Positions 25,805-36,300 of a stretch of 64,000 nt of DNA are shown here, piece by piece. Under the pieces are notes generated by a model. The model saw nothing but the letters and a program-made list of their open reading frames with translations, had not been told where the DNA came from and made no database searches. Location: assembly GCA_963772825.1 (NCBI GenBank), contig CAVYYX010000015.1, positions 455,512 through 519,511 of the forward strand, given 5' to 3'. This DNA comes from Desertimonas sp963772825 (lineage in GTDB: Bacteria > Actinomycetota > Acidimicrobiia > Acidimicrobiales > Ilumatobacteraceae). The position numbers and the translations under genes are program-made. The first letter of the stretch is position 1. Each line of letters begins with the position of its first letter.

Positions 25805-28399
25805 GCCGACGCTCATCGGCAGGCTCGCCCGCCACACACCGTCGAGATCGTGGAGCGCGGCAGCGACGGCCGGCGCGGTGGGCACGAGGCCGATCTCGCC
25901 GACGCCCTTGATCCCGAACGGCGAGCGAGGCTGGGGCACCTCGAGGAGTTGGACCTCGATCTCGGGGACGTCCTTGGCGCGCAGGATGCCGAGTTGGCGC
26001 AGCGTGGAGAACGTCGGGAACCCGGTGTCCGGGTCGGTCGGGAAGTCCTCGCTCAGGGCATAGCCGAGACCCATGTGCACGCTGCCCTCGATCTGCCCGG
26101 CGCACAGCTGCGGGTTGACCGCCCGGCCGACGTCGTGAATCGCCACGACCCGCTCGACCTTGGACGAGTCGCGGTCGACGACGACGAGCTGGGCGGCGTA
26201 GCCGAAGGCGGCGTGAATCGTCGGGGTGGGGTTGTCCGGATCGCCGAGCTTGGCCGTCCAGTCGACGACGTGCTCGCCGTGGTAGTCGACCTCATGCTGG
26301 CAGCCGCCGGCCCGTGCGGCGGCGCATGCCTGCTGCACGGCACCGGCGGCCATCAGCGTCCCGCGCGAACCGGTGGTCTGCCCGAATCCGAGTTGACGCG
26401 TCGTGTCGACGATGACCTCGATGCGCTGCGGGTCGACATCGAGCTCCTGGGCGGCGACCTGCAGGGCGACGGTGTGCACGCCCTGGCCCATCTCCGTCCA
26501 GCCGTGACGGACCTCGATGTCGCGGCCCGCGGCATCGGGCTCGGCGCGGAATCGCACGACCGCGCCGGACACTTCGCGGAAGCCGTTGCCGAGCCCGGAG
26601 TTCTTCAGTCCGAGGCCGAGACCGATCGCCTTGCCGGCGGCGCGCGCCGCGTCATAGGCCGGCTTGATCGCGTCGAGACACGCCTCGGCGCCGGCAGCGC
26701 CGTCGTCCATCAGCTGCCCGGGGCCCCACAACACACCGGGGCGAACGACGTTGCGCTTGCGGATCTCCCAACCGCTGATCCCGACGAGCTCGGCGAGGCG
26801 ATCGAGCACGCCGTCCATCGCGAACTGCGCCTGGTTGGCACCGAAGCCGCGGAACGCACCACAGATCAGGTTGTTCGTGCGGGCGGCGATCGAGGAGACG
26901 TCGACAGCGGGCACGTGGTACGGGCCGGTGGCGTGGCCGGCGGCCCGCTCGAGGACCTTCATGCCAACCGACGCGTAGGCCCCGGAGTCGCCGACGGCGC
27001 GGACCCGGACGGCCGTCAGCCTGCCCTCGGCGTCACAACCGGCCCAGTACTCGAGGCGGATCGGGTGGCGCTTGGCGTGCAGCCGGAAGCTCTCCTCGCG
27101 ACTCAGCGTGCACTTCACCGGGCGCCCGAGCAGCCAGGCGGCGAGCGCCGTCTGGGCCTGGTTGCTCATGTCCTCCTTGCCGCCGAAGGCTCCGCCGTTG
27201 GAGACCAGCTCGACGACGACCCGGTCGGTCGGCACGTCGAGGACTCGGCAGATGTCGTCACGGTCGTCCCACACCCCCTGCCCGCCGGAGTACACGTGCA
27301 GCGAGCCGGCGGCCGGGTCTGGCACGGCGAGCGTCGATTCCGGCTCGAGGAAGGCGTGCTCGATGCGCTGGGTCTGGAACACCTCGTGGACGGCGTGGGC
27401 GCTCGCCGCCAGCGCGGTGTCGACGTCGCCGCGGGCGTAGGTGCTGACGGACAGGACGTTGCCGTCGGTGCCCCACACGGCGAGCGGGGCATCGGGGGCG
27501 ATCGCCGCCAGCGGGTCGGTGACGGGGGTCAGCACGTCGTAGTCGACGTCGACGAGTTCTGCCGCCGCCCGTGCCTGCTGGCGGGTCTCGGCGACAACGA
27601 TGGCGAGGACGTCGCCGGCGTACGACGTGCGGCCGCCGACGGGGATCATCACCGGCCAGTCCTTGTGGATGATGCCGACGCGCAGCTCGCCGGGGATGTC
27701 GGCGGCCGTGTACACGGCCACCACGCCATCGGCTGCCGCAGCCCGGGACGCGTCGATGGCCACGATGTCGGCGCGCGCGTGGGCGGTGAAGTGGAGGGCG
27801 GCGTGGAGCATGCCGGGGACGCGGAGGTCGTCGATGTAGCCGCGGTCGCCGAGCGTCAACTGCTCGGCCTCGTACTTCACGCCGGACTCGCCGACCCTGC
27901 CACCGAGGGCCGTCTCGAACGTCTTGCCCTTGGCAACCGACTCGATGGCGTCGAGGATCTTGACGTATCCGGTGCAGCGGCAGAGGTGGGCGCCGAGGTG
28001 CGGGGCCATCGAGTGACGGTCGAGGTCGGCGCCCTTCTTGTCGACCTGCGACTTGGCGCGCATGACGATGCCCGGGATGCAGAAGCCGCACTGCAGCCCA
28101 CCGCAGGCAGCGAAGGCGTTGGCGTAGCGGTCGCGCTCGGCATCATCGATTCCCTCGAGCGTCGTGACCGCCCGACCGGCGACCTTGTCGAGGGCCTGCG
28201 TGCAGCTGACGATCGCCTTGCCGTCGACGAGCACGGTGCAGCAGCCGCACTGCCCGGACGGCGAGCAGCCGTCCTTCGCCGACGTCACGTCGAGCTCCTC
28301 GCGCAAGGCGGCGAGCAGGTGCGGATGATCGCCACGCACCGACACCGGCGCCCCGTTGAGCGTGAACTCCACGCGTGTCGGGTCGGCAACCGAGGTCAT
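25760..28399 (-). CDS. Fused 2Fe-2S/molybdopterin hydroxylase (xanthine dehydrogenase family, XdhD-like)
   Basis: 879 residues. Residues ~1-160 are the ferredoxin and 2Fe-2S helical domains (SPSGQCGCCTVLVDG; CGGLQCGFCIPG; HLCRCTGYVKI). From ~185 comes the molybdopterin subunit: YIDDLRVPGMLHAA, GGQGVWDDRDDICRVL, GGAFGGKEDMSNQAQTA, CGAFRGFGANQAQFAMD, GWTEMGQGVHTVALQVA and the C-terminal IKGVGEIGLVPTAPAV with the catalytic Glu. There is no FAD domain. This fusion resembles XdhD/selenium-dependent hydroxylases, which often sit beside ssnA; an SsnA-like gene is nearby. It hydroxylates a purine-like or N-heterocyclic substrate (inference). ATG 28399. Confidence 0.87.
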   Translation of the reverse strand: MTSVADPTRVEFTLNGAPVSVRGDHPHLLAALREELDVTSAKDGCSPSGQCGCCTVLVDGKAIVSCTQALDKVAGRAVTTLEGIDDAERDRYANAFAACGGLQCGFCIPGIVMRAKSQVDKKGADLDRHSMAPHLGAHLCRCTGYVKILDAIESVAKGKTFETALGGRVGESGVKYEAEQLTLGDRGYIDDLRVPGMLHAALHFTAHARADIVAIDASRAAAADGVVAVYTAADIPGELRVGIIHKDWPVMIPVGGRTSYAGDVLAIVVAETRQQARAAAELVDVDYDVLTPVTDPLAAIAPDAPLAVWGTDGNVLSVSTYARGDVDTALAASAHAVHEVFQTQRIEHAFLEPESTLAVPDPAAGSLHVYSGGQGVWDDRDDICRVLDVPTDRVVVELVSNGGAFGGKEDMSNQAQTALAAWLLGRPVKCTLSREESFRLHAKRHPIRLEYWAGCDAEGRLTAVRVRAVGDSGAYASVGMKVLERAAGHATGPYHVPAVDVSSIAARTNNLICGAFRGFGANQAQFAMDGVLDRLAELVGISGWEIRKRNVVRPGVLWGPGQLMDDGAAGAEACLDAIKPAYDAARAAGKAIGLGLGLKNSGLGNGFREVSGAVVRFRAEPDAAGRDIEVRHGWTEMGQGVHTVALQVAAQELDVDPQRIEVIVDTTRQLGFGQTTGSRGTLMAAGAVQQACAAARAGGCQHEVDYHGEHVVDWTAKLGDPDNPTPTIHAAFGYAAQLVVVDRDSSKVERVVAIHDVGRAVNPQLCAGQIEGSVHMGLGYALSEDFPTDPDTGFPTFSTLRQLGILRAKDVPEIEVQLLEVPQPRSPFGIKGVGEIGLVPTAPAVAAALHDLDGVWRASLPMSVGSGGDEPAERLGGPA

Positions 28400-28510
28400 C
28401 CTTTACATTCTGTCAAATCCGCCGAGCCGCTGCACCGCCTTTGGTCAGCGGCCATCGGCGGCGGTCGGTGGAGGTTCGCCGCCCTCGGCGGGTGCTGCGA
28501 GTGAGGGCGA

Positions 28511-29804
28511 TCACCTGAGCGAGCCGCGCCGCAGGTCGGTCGGCCAGCCGGCTGGGGGTGGGGCTCGGCTGGGGTCGGTGCCGTCGTTGTCGTCGGTGCC
28601 GGTGGCTGGCAGATCGTCAGCGGTGTGATGATGGAGGTACGGGCAGGGGTGTTTGCCGTCGGTGGCAGCACGGTGGCCGCGGGCGGCCTTGTCGGCGGCG
28701 GCTTTGTGGATGCGGTTGTGGTAGAGGCATTCGAGCTCGCCTTGGCAGAGACAGGTGATGCCGCCGTGACTGTGCGGCACGATGTGATCGGCGTCGCAGC
28801 GGGCGGCGGGCTCGTCACAGCCCGAATGGTGTTGGCAGTGACCGTCACGGATCTCGATGATCCGTCGCAGTGCCCCCGTGAAGCTGCGCTTGCGTGACGC
28901 TTCGAAGCGACGCGCCGGCGGGTCGTAGACGATCCGTTCGATGTCGGCATCGGACAGGTAGGGAATCAACAACCCTGGGGCGATGACCGTGCCCGCCGCG
29001 GTTTGACAGAGATGATTGAACGGGTCGATACCGATCGTCACGCTCAGCAACGGACGCGGACGGAGCCCGTCGGCGGGGGCGGTCGCCGAACGCATCGCCA
29101 TCTCCACCAAGGCGTCGGCGCGACGCTGGGTCGTGGTGCGCACCACACCGTCACGCAGATCGTGCAGCCGCAACTGTTCACAGAGCCGGACGAGCTCGCT
29201 CTTGAACACCTCGCCACCGAGCGGATCGAGGACACCGTCCACCGCGACGGTGCCCTCCCAGGTGACCGATGCCGACAAGTGCCGGCCGGCACAGACGGAG
29301 TCGGCGTCACGGTCAGCGGCGGCACGATCAGCTCGCTGTTTCCAATAGTCGATGCCACGGGCGGCGACGGTGAAGAACGGGGTCCGGCACAGGTCGACGA
29401 GGAACTCCTCGGACTCGGTGAACTCGGCGTTGCGCCACTCCCGGTCACATGAGGCGATCAAGTCGACGTGGCGCGCCGCAGATCTCCCCCGCCCCGTAGG
29501 CGGCCTCGGCGTGCGGCATCGTCACCAGATCGCGTGCCCGGTGCACGAGACGGTCGCAGTCACCACGCCGCCAATGCGTCTCCCGGGCCAGACGGGCACC
29601 GGCAGCCTTCGAGCCGTTGTCGGCCCAGACCTGACGGCGGTCCCACCGTCCGATCAACCGGCACCACTGCGCCTCCAACCGTGACGACACCGCACCGAGA
29701 CCGACGACCGCATCGTGCAACTCGTCGTCGCCGAGAGTGTCGACGTCGATGGCGGCGAATTCGTCGATCACCGCCGACAACCCCTCCAACAGCCCCCCAA
29801 CCAT
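28511..29804 (-). CDS. 13E12/DUF222 HNH endonuclease, one frameshift
   Basis: Starts ATG 29804 (MVGGLLEGLSAVIDEFAAID); a one-base insertion near 29477 moves the frame after AYGAGEIC; corrected length is 430 residues. The DUF222 helical region carries LGAVSSRLEAQWCRLIGRWD and LVDLCRTPFFTVAARG. The HNH site is RRIIEIRDGHCQHHSGCDEPAARCDADH then CLYHNRIHK (shown in parts: CQHHSGC, CDADHIVPH, CLYHNRIH). Such genes are multicopy in actinobacteria, several are DNA-damage inducible, and some are mobile. A LexA-like box lies 13 bp upstream of the start. Confidence 0.85.
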
Positions 29805-29816
29805 GCCAACATGTTA

Positions 29817-29832
29817 TCGAACGTACGTTCTG
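29817..29832. promoter_or_regulatory. LexA/SOS box-like palindrome
   Basis: TCGAACGTACGTTCTG matches the actinobacterial SOS box TCGAAC-N4-GTTCGA at 14 of 16 positions and is a perfect GAACGTACGTTC palindrome. It lies 13 bp upstream of the HNH endonuclease start. Confidence 0.6.
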
Positions 29833-29976
29833 TCCGGCAACCCCTCTCCAGGAAAAATCTCGCCGGATAGATCGCTCTTTGCGTACCAGCGCGACGTACG
29901 GGTCGTGCTCGGACTGCCCATGCCAAGGTCACCGTGACTCGCGAAGCTGTGAGCACATTGTCCCCGGCGGACTTCG

Positions 29977-30921
29977 TCACCGCGGCGGCGTAGGCCCGCG
30001 CTGCGTCGTGATGCGGGTGTACATCTCGGGGCGGCGGTAGCGGTCGAAGTCGAAGACGGTGTGCGTGTACCGCTTGCACCAGTCGAGATCGCAGGCGGCG
30101 CTGATCAGCTCGTCGCCTGCGGAAAGCGCCTGGGCGACGATCTGCCCGGACGGGGCGACGATCATGCTCTGGGCGAGCGAGTCGACGCCCGCCTCGACTC
30201 CACCCTTGGCCACGCCGACGACCCACGTGCCGTTCTGATAGGCGCCGGACTGCATCACGAGGGCGTTGTGGAAGCCCTGGAGGATGTCCTGGCTGGGGTC
30301 GGGGACGTAGTGGATCGGCGTGTTGTAGCCGCACAGGATCAGCTCGACGCCCTGCAGGCCCATCACCCGGTACGACTCCGGCCAGCGGCGGTCGTTGCAG
30401 ATCATCATCCCGACCCGCCCGCCGAAGGCATCCCACACCCCGAACTCGTCGGGTCCCGGCTCGAAGTAGTGGCGCTCGGCGTGCTGGAACGGTCGGTCCG
30501 GCTCGTCCTTGTCGTGTCCGGGGAGATGGACCTTGCGGTACGTGGCGACGATCGAGCCATCACGGTCGACGAGGACCTGGCTGTTGTAGCGGTGGCGGCT
30601 GCCGTCGCTGTCGGGCTCGGTGAGCTCGGCGAACCCGAGGCTGAAGCCGATGCCCAGCCGCCTCGCCTCGTCGAACAGCGGCCGCGTCGCCGGGCTCGGC
30701 ATCGAGGACTCGTAGTAGTGATCGCACTCGGTGAGGTCGGCGACGAACCAGCGCGGGAAGAACGTCGTGAGGGCGAGCTCCGGGAAGGCGAGGAGTTGAC
30801 AGCCCCGTTCCGCCCCGGAGCGCAGCAGGGCGATCAGTCGCTCCACGACGTCGGCACGGCTGTGCTCGGGCTCCACCGGCCCGAGCTGCCCAGCCCCCAC
30901 GACGATCACCCGCGATCCCAT
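29977..30921 (-). CDS. Nitrilase-superfamily N-carbamoyl-D-amino-acid hydrolase-like protein
   Basis: 314 residues. The Glu-Lys-Cys triad is visible: FPELALTTFFPRW, YRKVHLPGHDKDEPDRPFQH and MMICNDRRWPESYRVMGLQG. The Cys neighbourhood CNDRRWPE.YRVMGLQ and length are close to D-carbamoylases, which cleave N-carbamoyl-D-amino acids to D-amino acid, CO2 and ammonia. Also fitting would be another carbamoyl/amide substrate. Start ATG 30921; divergent from the ABC exporter genes. Confidence 0.85.
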   Translation of the reverse strand: MGSRVIVVGAGQLGPVEPEHSRADVVERLIALLRSGAERGCQLLAFPELALTTFFPRWFVADLTECDHYYESSMPSPATRPLFDEARRLGIGFSLGFAELTEPDSDGSRHRYNSQVLVDRDGSIVATYRKVHLPGHDKDEPDRPFQHAERHYFEPGPDEFGVWDAFGGRVGMMICNDRRWPESYRVMGLQGVELILCGYNTPIHYVPDPSQDILQGFHNALVMQSGAYQNGTWVVGVAKGGVEAGVDSLAQSMIVAPSGQIVAQALSAGDELISAACDLDWCKRYTHTVFDFDRYRRPEMYTRITTQRGPTPPR

Positions 30922-30959
30922 CGCCCCGATGATCCCACGCGACGCACGCCCATCGAGCG

Positions 30960-31004
30960 TTCTGTGAAGTCATGCGCACACCAGGGGGCTGAGACTTCAC
31001 AGAA
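30960..31004. repeat. 12-bp inverted repeat in a divergent promoter region
   Basis: TTCTGTGAAGTC (30960-30971) and GACTTCACAGAA (30993-31004) are perfect inverse copies separated by 21 bases. They lie between the divergent nitrilase and ABC ATPase genes, so an operator is more likely than a terminator, although a 5' hairpin is possible. Confidence 0.5.
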
Positions 31005-31102
31005 GATCGGAGGGATGCCATCGTCGGTCGTGACAGGTAACCGGGAACGCGTGGGGAGTGCTCAGGGACGTCATCCCAACGACGCCAGTAACGTCCGGAC
31101 AC

Positions 31103-32086
31103 GTGCTGGAGATGGATGAGCTCGTCCGGACGTACGGCACGGTGCGGGCCCTCGACGGGATGTCGTTCACGGTGCGCCCCGGAGCGGTCACCGGATTCCT
31201 CGGTCCCAACGGCGCCGGGAAGACGACGACGATGCGGGCGATCTTCGGGCTCACGGAGCTCGACAGCGGGCAGGTCCGCTGGCAAGGCGCACCGGTCGAC
31301 GCCGCCGCCCGGCGGCGCTTCGGCTACCTCCCCGAGGAGCGCGGCCTGTACCCGACGATGCGGGTGGCCGATCAGCTGCGCTACCTCGGCCAGCTGCGCG
31401 GCCTCGACAAGCACACCGCGGCCCGCCGGTCGGCGGAGTGGCTCGAGCGCCTCGGTCTCGCCGACCGCAGTCGCAGCAACCTCGAGGACCTCTCGCTCGG
31501 CAACCAGCAGCGCATCCAGCTGATCAGCGCCCTCGTCCACGAGCCTGACGTCTTGGTGCTCGACGAGCCGTTTTCCGGCCTCGACCCGATCGCCGTCGAT
31601 GCGCTGTCCAAGATCCTCGTCTCCGAAGCCCGCCGCGGCGCCACGGTGTTGTTCTCGTCGCACCAACTCGACCTCGTCGAGCACCTGTGTGAGGACGCCG
31701 TCATCGTCGACCACGGCCGGGCGGTCGCCCAAGGCCCGCTCGACGAGTTGGTCGCCGGCCATGATCCGGTCCTGTTGATCGACGTGCCCGACGACCCGGA
31801 CGCGAAGTGGACCGCTCAGCTGGACGACGAGCGATTCACCGTGCTGAACAACACCAGCGGTGCCGTTCGGCTGAGCCTCGACGCCGGCGATGGGGCGATC
31901 GTCGAGCTGGCCCAGCCGGCCCTCGACGCCGCCCGCCAGGCGGGGTCGGTGAGCCGTTTCGGCTTCGAGCGACGCACGCTCGCCGAGGTCTTCCTCGATC
32001 TCGTCGGCCGTCCCGCCGACGAAGACACCTCGACCCCACCCGACGACGTCGCCGCAGAACCGGCGCTGACGGGCGAGCGGCGATGA
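31103..32086 (+). CDS. ABC transporter ATP-binding protein (NatA-like)
   Basis: 327 residues from GTG 31103 (ATG 31112 is the alternative). Walker A GPNGAGKTT, signature LSLGNQQRIQLISALVHEP, Walker B VLVLDEPFSGLDP and H-loop FSSHQLDLVEHL are intact, with a C-terminal DUF4162-like region ending in FGFERRTLAEVFLDLVGR. The stop overlaps the permease start (ATGA). NatAB-type pairs export sodium or drugs; substrate here unknown. Confidence 0.9.
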   Translation: MLEMDELVRTYGTVRALDGMSFTVRPGAVTGFLGPNGAGKTTTMRAIFGLTELDSGQVRWQGAPVDAAARRRFGYLPEERGLYPTMRVADQLRYLGQLRGLDKHTAARRSAEWLERLGLADRSRSNLEDLSLGNQQRIQLISALVHEPDVLVLDEPFSGLDPIAVDALSKILVSEARRGATVLFSSHQLDLVEHLCEDAVIVDHGRAVAQGPLDELVAGHDPVLLIDVPDDPDAKWTAQLDDERFTVLNNTSGAVRLSLDAGDGAIVELAQPALDAARQAGSVSRFGFERRTLAEVFLDLVGRPADEDTSTPPDDVAAEPALTGERR

Positions 32087-33306
32087 CGATGTCTGAGCGT
32101 CCCGTGATCCTCGTCGCCAGACGCGAGGTCTCCGAAGGACTGCGCTCGAAGAGCTTCTGGATCCTCCTCGGCATCAGCCTCGTCGCCGTGGCGGCGATCA
32201 TCGTCATCGCCAACCTCGCCAGCGGGACCAGTGAGTCGCAGATCGACCTCGCCGCGGTCGGGTCACCAGCCGCCTCCACCGCCGATCGCTACGAGGCGAT
32301 CGGTGAGGCGATCGGGACGCAGATCGACGTGCTGACCGTCGAGGATGACGACGCCGCTCGCGCCGCCGTCGGCGCCGGCGACGCCGACCTCGCCGTTCTC
32401 GACGGCGGTGCGACCATCGTCGTCGAGGAACCGATCGACGCCGACGACGACTCCGACCTGGCGACGGTGGTCAACGTGCTGCGTTCCGACATCGCCCTGA
32501 CCCAAGGACTGACAGAGGCGGGCCTGTCGGCCGACGAGATCGCTGCGGCGGTGTCCCACGAACCGCCCGCCGTGGAGAGCCTCGACCCGGGGGGCGACGA
32601 GGATTCCGGCGGCCGAGTGGGCACCGCCATCTTCATCAACATCGCCCTGTTCTTGTTGCTGCAGACGTACGGCGGCTGGGTCGTCAGTGGCGTGACCCGG
32701 GAGAAGGCGTCGCGCGTCGTCGAAGTCCTGCTGTCGACGGTCACCGCTCGGCAGCTGATGTTCGGCAAGATCATGGGAATCGGCTCGATCGCCCTCGTGC
32801 ACGCCGCCGCCCTCGTACTCACGGCGATCGTCAGCGCGGCGGTCGTCGGCATCGACGTGCCAGATGGGTTCCGGGCGACGGACATCCTCATCGGCGCCGT
32901 GTGGTTCCTGCTCGGCTATGCCCTGTACTGCTCGGCCTTTGCCGCCGCCGGATCGCTGTGCAGCCGAGCCGAAGACGCCCAGGGCGCCGTGTTGCCGATC
33001 ATGCTGCCGCTCATCGCCGGCTACATCATCGCCTTCTCCGCGGCGGGCGGACCCACGCCCTTGCTCTGGGTGCTGTCGTTCTTCCCGCCGACCGCGGTGC
33101 AGTGCATGCCGGTGCTCTACGCCACCGGGGAGGCGCCCGTCTGGGCGATGCTGCTGAGCATGGCGATCACCGCCGTCACGGCCTACGCCGTCGCCCGTCT
33201 CGCCGCGGCGATCTACGAGCGTTCGATCCTCAAGGCCGGCAAGCGCGTGTCGTGGCGGGCAGCCGTCGGGCGATCGCGTGGCACGGACGCCGCGACCGCC
33301 AGCTAA
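32083..33306 (+). CDS. ABC-2 type permease (NatB-like)
   Basis: 407 residues. One N-terminal helix (FWILLGISLVAVAAIIVIA), then a ~140-residue extracytoplasmic, acidic domain, then at least five membrane helices (IFINIALFLLLQTYGGWV, ALVHAAALVLTAIVSAAVVG, VWFLLGYALYCSAFAAAG, MLPLIAGYIIAFSAAG, MLLSMAITAVTAYAVAR). The motif VSGVTREKASRVVEVLLSTV is typical of NatB/YhaP-like permeases. Coupled to the upstream ATPase gene. The 3' end overlaps the convergent FtsK-like gene by 4 bp. Confidence 0.88.
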   Translation: MTMSERPVILVARREVSEGLRSKSFWILLGISLVAVAAIIVIANLASGTSESQIDLAAVGSPAASTADRYEAIGEAIGTQIDVLTVEDDDAARAAVGAGDADLAVLDGGATIVVEEPIDADDDSDLATVVNVLRSDIALTQGLTEAGLSADEIAAAVSHEPPAVESLDPGGDEDSGGRVGTAIFINIALFLLLQTYGGWVVSGVTREKASRVVEVLLSTVTARQLMFGKIMGIGSIALVHAAALVLTAIVSAAVVGIDVPDGFRATDILIGAVWFLLGYALYCSAFAAAGSLCSRAEDAQGAVLPIMLPLIAGYIIAFSAAGGPTPLLWVLSFFPPTAVQCMPVLYATGEAPVWAMLLSMAITAVTAYAVARLAAAIYERSILKAGKRVSWRAAVGRSRGTDAATAS

Positions 33307-36300
33307 CGGCCGATCTGTACGAGGCGTCGACCACCGCCGTCGATCATCCACGCCAGTCCGGCGCGGGGTGCGATCGTCAGCCGACGCGGCAGCGGCTCGC
33401 CGAACAGATCGCCGTCGATGTCGGCCCCCGTCGACATCACGAGCCCGATCCGGCTGCGACGCACGACCGCCGTCCAGTGACCGTACATCGTGCGCAGGGC
33501 ATCCGGCCGACCGGCCACCGCGATCGTCACGTTGGCGTGACGATCGTTCGCCAACGCGCTGAGCCGGCCTCCAACATCAGCAACCCGTTCGGCATCGTCG
33601 ACGACAACGAGCACTCGGCGAGCGCCACCATCCACCGCGGAGACGACGGACTGCTCGTCGGCGGCGATCACGACGGCGCGTTCATCGGCGTCGTGCGCCC
33701 AGGTGAGCACGGGTGACGATGGCCGCGGGCAGTGCACCACGACGACTCCGTCAGGGTGCGCGTCGCGCCATGCGGTGATGAGGCGGCGCAACGCCATGCT
33801 GCGCCCGCTGCGTGCCGGACCGACGACACCGACGTACTCGCCGTCGGGAACCTCGAGGAACGACGGGCCGAGCGTGGCGAAGTCGACGCCGATCGACAGC
33901 GCGGTCGTGGTGTCGTGGTACGAGGAACGGGGCAGCGATCGACCGTCGATGTCGTCGCCGAGCGTGCCGATGGCAACCGGCGGCTCCGCCGCTGCCGACG
34001 CAGCGCCACCCGGAGGCCGCGTCACGATGGCGAGCTGCGCCTCGAGCCGGCTCTCGACGATCACGATGCGCCCGGGGATCGGTGGGGGCACCGCCGCGGC
34101 GCGGATGCCGAGGCTGGCGCATTCGATCGGATCGTCGACGTGGAACAACCAGCGCTGCGGCAGCGCCGCCAATGCAGTGTGCGTCACCGCCCCAGGACGC
34201 TCGATCGTCGCGACGGTGTGGATCCCGGCCGCCGCTCCGTCGGTGAGCACCCGCAACCACCGGCCGTGGTCGTCGGCGTCGCCCGGCCCGGAAACGGCGG
34301 ACAGCAAGGCGCCGAGGCCGTCGATGGCGAGGATGATCGGCGGGCGGGGCACCGCTGGGTCGGCCTGTCGGCGGGCCAACTCGTCGGCCAGGTAGCGGAC
34401 GAGGCGCGTCCGCCGCTCGGCGTCGTGGAGTCCGACGACCGCGCCACAGTTGGGCAGCGCGGCGATGGCGCCGAACGACTCGTCGCCGCGAGCATCGACG
34501 ACGTAGCAATGGGTCGCCGGTCCGGCGGCGACGAGGAGCGTGCGCACGGCCGTCGTCGTGCCGGACCCGAGCGAGCCGATCAGCGCCAGGTTGCCAGCAC
34601 CGAGCTCCCAGCGCAGGGCGAACTGGCGTTGCGCAGCCGGCTCGTCGACGAGGCCGACCGAACCGTCGGCCGGCGACGCCGGCAACCTGGATGCCAGCGG
34701 TTCGAGCCACGGGCGGAACGGCGGGGCGACGTCGCACAGCGACGCGGCGGCGCGGATCGAACGGGTCAGCACGGCCAGCTCGCTCGCCGAGGCCTCGGCC
34801 GCGGATCGATGTTCGGTCACGTCGGCACGCTCGGCGGGCTCACGAACGCGCAGTCCGTTGTCGTGCGCCAAGCGGTGCTCGCCGGAGCTGTGGGCCGTCT
34901 GGAACACGACCGTCTCGCCCGCCCCGAGACGGAGCATCGCCCGCCCTGGGAGGCCCCGCGGGAACGTCGCAGGTTCGTCGCATCCCACGATGTCAACGGC
35001 GTCGGCGCGATCTTGCAGTCGAAGGGCGACGCGCAGGTTGGTGTTGGCGCGGATCTCATCGCTGACCACGCCCGCCGGACGCTGCGTGGCGAGCACGAGG
35101 TGGATCCCCAGGCTGCGCCCGCGCTGGGCGACGCCCACGAGGGCGGGCAGGAACCCGGGCAGGTCGGCGGCCAACGTGGCGAACTCGTCGATCACGACGA
35201 GCAGACGCGGCAACGGCCGCGACCCGGCGACCGCCCGATAGACGTCGAGGTCATCAGCCCCGGCCTCGCGCAGCAGTCGTTCACGACGGCGGATCTCAGC
35301 TTCCAGGCTCACCAGGGCACGCTCGGCGAGGCGGTCGTCGAGATCGGTCACGACTCCCACGGTGTGGGGCAGTTCGGAACACGCGTCGAACGTCGAGCCG
35401 CCCTTGTAGTCGACGAGCACGAACGTCAGGTCGTCCGGGCTGCTGGCAGCCGCCAGCGCCACGACGAGCGTGCGCAGCAACTCGCTCTTGCCGGAGCCGG
35501 TGGTACCGGCGATCAGGGCGTGCGGGCCGTCGGCGACGAGATCGATCTCGACCACTCCGTCAGCGGTCAGCCCGATCGCCGCACGAGGATGGCCGTCGGC
35601 CCCGCGGGCCCGCCGGATCCCAGGGCGCCACCTGGCGGCGATGCCGATCGCGTCGTCGAGCGTCGTCGCATGGCACCTGGCGACGACCCGCGAGAGCGCT
35701 ACCGAGGTCGGGCACGCTTGGTCGGCCTCGCCTGGGTCCTCGGGGTCGTGGATCCGGGCGAGACGTCGGGCGGCGTCCGTGGCGACGGCGGCTGACACGC
35801 CGGCGGCGTGCACGCTGAGCGGGCGCCCCGGAGGCGGCCCGTCGACGCCGAACCGGCCGTCGCACAGGCTGCCGATGCGCAATTCGCTGCGACACAACGG
35901 CGGCACCGCTCCGCCAGACGGCACCACGGCGATCACGGCGACCGACGGTGCGCCTGCGAGGTAGCGGCGCACGGCGCCGGTGCGCGTCGCCAACACCTCC
36001 GGCCGGTCGGTCACGACCACCACGTGTCGATCGTCAGCGCCTTCCAGACGAGCAAGGATCGCGGCGACCCGCTTGCCGTCGTCCGCGGCGGCGATCATCG
36101 GGCCGAGGTCGGAGCCCACGCCGGACGCGGCGTGCGGGAGCCAGGCCGCCCAGCTCCACTCGTCCGGGTCGTCCGCGACTACCACCAGTCGCCAGTCAGC
36201 CGGTCCGGTGAGCACGGCGAGTTGGATGACGATGGCGCGGGCGACGGCGGTGCCGTGCTCACCGACGACTGCAATCGACCGACCCGATCCGAGCTGTGCC

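Noticed and set aside
25850..28504. 884-codon plus-strand frame across the hydroxylase gene
   Set aside because: Antisense shadow of a gene with complete 2Fe-2S and molybdopterin motifs.
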